Source: Vicinamibacterales bacterium (GTDB lineage Bacteria > Acidobacteriota > Vicinamibacteria > Vicinamibacterales > Fen-181). From it: a DNA stretch of 64,000 nucleotides. Under the pieces are notes generated by a model. The model saw only the letters and a list, made by a program, of their open reading frames with translations. It did no database searches and was not told the origin of the DNA. The translations under genes were made by a program, and so were the position numbers. The stretch covers positions 97,199-161,198 of the forward strand of contig DASXVO010000046.1 of assembly GCA_036504215.1 (NCBI GenBank), read 5' to 3'. Every line of letters starts with the position of its first letter. Positions within the stretch are counted from its first letter, which is position 1. This document shows positions 61,868 to 64,000 of this stretch, in pieces.

Positions 61868-62491
61868 CTACCGACGCCGTTGCCTCAGCCAGCCCACCAA
61901 CAGGATCGGCGTCGCAAGGATGAAGCTCCCGAGAGTCAGAAGCGCTCCACCCACCAACAGGATCATCATCCGGGAGATGGACATCTGGCCGAGTACAGTA
62001 TGGGTGACCAAGAGGGCTTCGGGGAACAGCGCCCACCGGAGGCGGTGAAACACCTCATTCACGGTATCGGAGCTGAATCGGTGGGTCACGCATGCGAGCA
62101 ACGCGAGGCGTGCGACAGCTAACGTCGCACCGGTCACCACGTAGCGACGCCGCTGCCTCAGCCACCCCACCAGCAGGATCGGCGTCGCCATGATGAAGCT
62201 CCCGAGCGTCAGAAGCGAAGACCAGAACAAGACTCGCAGCGTCCAGTTCTCGATTCTAGTCACGCCGAGGAGGTCGTACTCGGCGAGGAGTATCTCAGGG
62301 CGCAACAACCAGTAGAGGTTATAGACTGTCTCAGTCATTTGCTGGGAGATAGACCGATACTCTGCCCAGGCGTTCAGTGAGACGCGGACGACGGCCAACG
62401 CCGCTCCCGTGCTCAGGTAGGCCACCAACACACCCCTCCCGAGCCTCCGGCCGCGTCCCGGTTTCTGCTCTGCTCCCAGCTGTCTATCCAC
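61868..62491 (-). CDS. Membrane protein with internal duplication, unknown
   Basis: A 207-residue protein with about six hydrophobic segments arranged as two similar units. Each unit ends in LLTLGSFI(M/L)ATPILLVGWLRQRRR, and each has an xLLxVT segment before. No family was recognised. Start GTG 62491 has AGGAGG at five bases; a TTG at 62518 is also open. It lies between the truncated paralogue and the intact HExxH gene on the same strand, so it may have been carried with them. A topology with paired Arg loops inside is likely. Confidence 0.55.
   Translation of the reverse strand: MDRQLGAEQKPGRGRRLGRGVLVAYLSTGAALAVVRVSLNAWAEYRSISQQMTETVYNLYWLLRPEILLAEYDLLGVTRIENWTLRVLFWSSLLTLGSFIMATPILLVGWLRQRRRYVVTGATLAVARLALLACVTHRFSSDTVNEVFHRLRWALFPEALLVTHTVLGQMSISRMMILLVGGALLTLGSFILATPILLVGWLRQRRR
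61872..61944. repeat. 73-bp imperfect repeat, copy A
   Basis: Matches 62145-62217 with six differences in 73 bases. Both copies code for the GSF(I)xATPILLVGWLRQRR segment at the end of each unit of the membrane protein, showing a recent internal duplication. Confidence 0.9.
62145..62217. repeat. 73-bp imperfect repeat, copy B
   Basis: Second copy of the repeat at 61872-61944, 273 bases away in the same orientation. Confidence 0.9.
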
Positions 62492-62707
62492 GGGTTCCTC
62501 CTGCCTCACAGACGACAATCACTGCTGCTGGCGGTTCCAATCCGGCGACGTCGCGGCCCGGCGCCGCCCCGAGCGTTCGATTCCGCCGCCCACCGCCTCT
62601 CCCTATCGTCACCATCGCGTCATCCTCCGGACCCGTCGTCAGGCGGGCGCGCCGTGTGACACTCAGGCGGCGGACAAATCGTCGTCTCCATCCGTACTCC
62701 CGAGACA

Positions 62708-64000
62708 TCACTTGTTCGACACCAGGAACCGCATCTTGTTCTTGGCAAAGTCCGACCAATGGAGCGGGCCGAAGAAGTGCGCGCGCCAAGCCGCGCTTTG
62801 GCTGTCGTAGCAATCCGTGCACTTCTCGTTGACTATGTCGGCCGTGAAGAAGTACGGGGGTTGATGTCCAAGTTCATGTGCGGCGGTGTTGCCCATGCCT
62901 CTGCCGAAGGCCCTGAGCACGTCCCCGCGGGAGAGGTTCTTCGTCTGCAGGCACGCGTCCGCGAGGGTAGGACATCCAATGACGGACATCAACGTGCTCC
63001 ACACATTGGGGAAGTAGACATCACTCTCGAACTTGAGGCGCGGAGTGTACCCAGGCGGTGCGATCTCGCTATGGGGGACGTCCGGGCTCACCGTCTCCGT
63101 CACATGTATGTGCCGTGGCGCACTCGGATTTCCGGTGGTGAAGGTCACGTCATAGCCTTGATAGGCGTCTCGCATTGCCTGGAGGGTTACGCTCCTCACG
63201 AGCGCCTGCTCGCTCGACGACAGCACGTCCCCCGGACAGGCGCCGACTCTCCACTCGTTACTGCTGCCGCAGTATCCAGTCTGGAAGTCGACCTGTACGA
63301 TGTAGGGAACTGCCGCAGCAAATGCGTATGCCGGATTGCCTCCCGCAGACCAGGGCGCGAAGGGCGAGGCGGGTTCCTCGGACGTCACGGTAATGTTCAC
63401 CAAGTCCCCGTTGGTCCCGGCTCCCGCGCCGCCGCCGAGATACGTGCCGTCGGTCGCGGGCACCAGATACGAGAGCCGCATCTGCCCGAGCGGACCGGGC
63501 GCAAGCACCTGCCCGTCGTTCAACGTCACAAGGACGTCGCTGCCGCGGGCGGCGACCGAGGTGATGCTGAGGACCGGCTGGCCGCAGTCGCCGTTGTAGA
63601 ACCACTGCTGGCCGATGTTGTCCCAGATCCACCCGCACGAACCCGACGGACCGTAGAAGCTCGCCAGCCCGCCAGGATTGCCGTTCGCCTGCAGCGGCAT
63701 GAGCATCCCCACATGCCGTTTCGCCCCGCCGCCCCACGATGGCTCGGTGGAGTACTCCACTTGCGACGTCGCCACGATGGTCCCGTTCTCGCCCACGACG
63801 ATCTCACCCCAGTCGGCCCCGAGCGCCGTGCTCCCGGTGAGGGCTCCGCTCTCATCCACCCCCACCACCACGGCGTCCCACCGCCAGTAGTCGCCGCCCG
63901 GCCACACCAGCCGCCGGATCAGTTGCACCAGGAGGCCCCCTTGGCCGTTCGGGATCGCCCGGTACGGAGACCACAGCCCGCCGTTCGGAACCGTCACCAC
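62708..64000 (-). CDS. Partial beta-propeller protein with C-terminal HExxH motif (runs off window)
   Basis: The last 430 residues of a larger protein whose start lies beyond the window. The visible N-terminal part is strand-rich with propeller-like repeats. Near the C-terminus, GNTAAHELGHQ is a zincin HExxH motif; the following Cys pair (EKCTDCYDS) may bridge, and a clear third zinc ligand in the usual HExxHxxGxxH spacing is not seen. It may be an extracellular metallopeptidase. A shorter, C-terminally cut paralogue lies at 61018-61857. The 216 bases between this gene and the membrane protein hold nothing recognisable. Confidence 0.65.
   Translation of the reverse strand: MVTVPNGGLWSPYRAIPNGQGGLLVQLIRRLVWPGGDYWRWDAVVVGVDESGALTGSTALGADWGEIVVGENGTIVATSQVEYSTEPSWGGGAKRHVGMLMPLQANGNPGGLASFYGPSGSCGWIWDNIGQQWFYNGDCGQPVLSITSVAARGSDVLVTLNDGQVLAPGPLGQMRLSYLVPATDGTYLGGGAGAGTNGDLVNITVTSEEPASPFAPWSAGGNPAYAFAAAVPYIVQVDFQTGYCGSSNEWRVGACPGDVLSSSEQALVRSVTLQAMRDAYQGYDVTFTTGNPSAPRHIHVTETVSPDVPHSEIAPPGYTPRLKFESDVYFPNVWSTLMSVIGCPTLADACLQTKNLSRGDVLRAFGRGMGNTAAHELGHQPPYFFTADIVNEKCTDCYDSQSAAWRAHFFGPLHWSDFAKNKMRFLVSNK
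63839..64000. repeat. 162-bp direct repeat, copy 2 (reaches window edge)
   Basis: Same orientation as 61018-61179, one mismatch. It lies inside the intact metallopeptidase-like gene and continues past the end of the window. Confidence 0.95.

Noticed and set aside
61018..64000. Insertion sequence or transposon causing the direct repeat
   Set aside because: No transposase and no terminal inverted repeats were found, and the repeat is part of a coding sequence, so gene duplication is more likely.

Overview
The window is GC-rich, gene-dense bacterial chromosome. Organism (inference, no marker gene present): the many secreted metallopeptidases and amidohydrolases, DUF885, DUF4139 and HEAT proteins, an ECF sigma factor with secreted partners, and the high GC fit an Acidobacteriota of the Vicinamibacteria type. 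No rRNA, tRNA, CRISPR array, prophage or insertion sequence was recognised. No stretch over 300 bases lacks a gene.

Layout. 1-5.6 kb: queF, a secreted fibre-like protein with an S74 self-cleaving chaperone tail, a small Smr protein and a secreted M14 peptidase. 5.7-9.7 kb: a coupled unit of ECF sigma factor, zinc-finger anti-sigma factor and two exported HEAT-repeat proteins. 9.7-14.4 kb (minus): M19 dipeptidase, threonine aldolase, S9 peptidase. 14.6-20.6 kb: a two-gene module of a SNF2 helicase and an 1149-residue adenine methyltransferase whose N-terminal nuclease-like domain looks degenerate; this is the best candidate for an unusual defence system here. 20.7-24.3 kb (minus): cupin, DUF1634, TauE/SafE exporter, ketopantoate-reductase-like protein, exported AstE/AspA-like hydrolase. 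24.5-29.6 kb: class-III aminotransferase and aldehyde dehydrogenase facing an M14 carboxypeptidase and a TIGR01777 epimerase. 29.7-32.0 kb: recD2.

32.0-39.3 kb is a seven-gene TetR-controlled efflux operon: regulator, HlyD-like lipoprotein, ATPase, TolC, ATPase and two ABC-2 permeases, resembling E. coli CecR/YbhGFSR with the double ATPase split in two and TolC inserted. TetR-type palindromes cover the promoter. 39.3-41.8 kb (minus): HTH-TOBE regulator, beta-barrel protein, MscL with a zinc-ribbon tail, DUF4097 protein.

41.9-48.3 kb (minus) is a histidine operon, hisI-G-D-C-B-H-F-A, without hisE or hisN. It is preceded by a classical attenuator: a consensus-like promoter, a 24-residue leader peptide with six histidines, and an 11-bp hairpin followed by eight T just before hisI. 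48.4-61.1 kb: M28 peptidase, DUF885, DUF4139, three amidohydrolase-family genes (two with degraded metal sites) and an esterase. 61.0-64.0 kb is rearranged: a 162-bp direct repeat with one mismatch, a truncated paralogue, a membrane protein with an internal duplication, and an incomplete HExxH protein running off the window.

Several genes carry a -10-like hexamer only 6-10 nt before the start codon and no Shine-Dalgarno sequence, which suggests leaderless transcripts are common in this organism.
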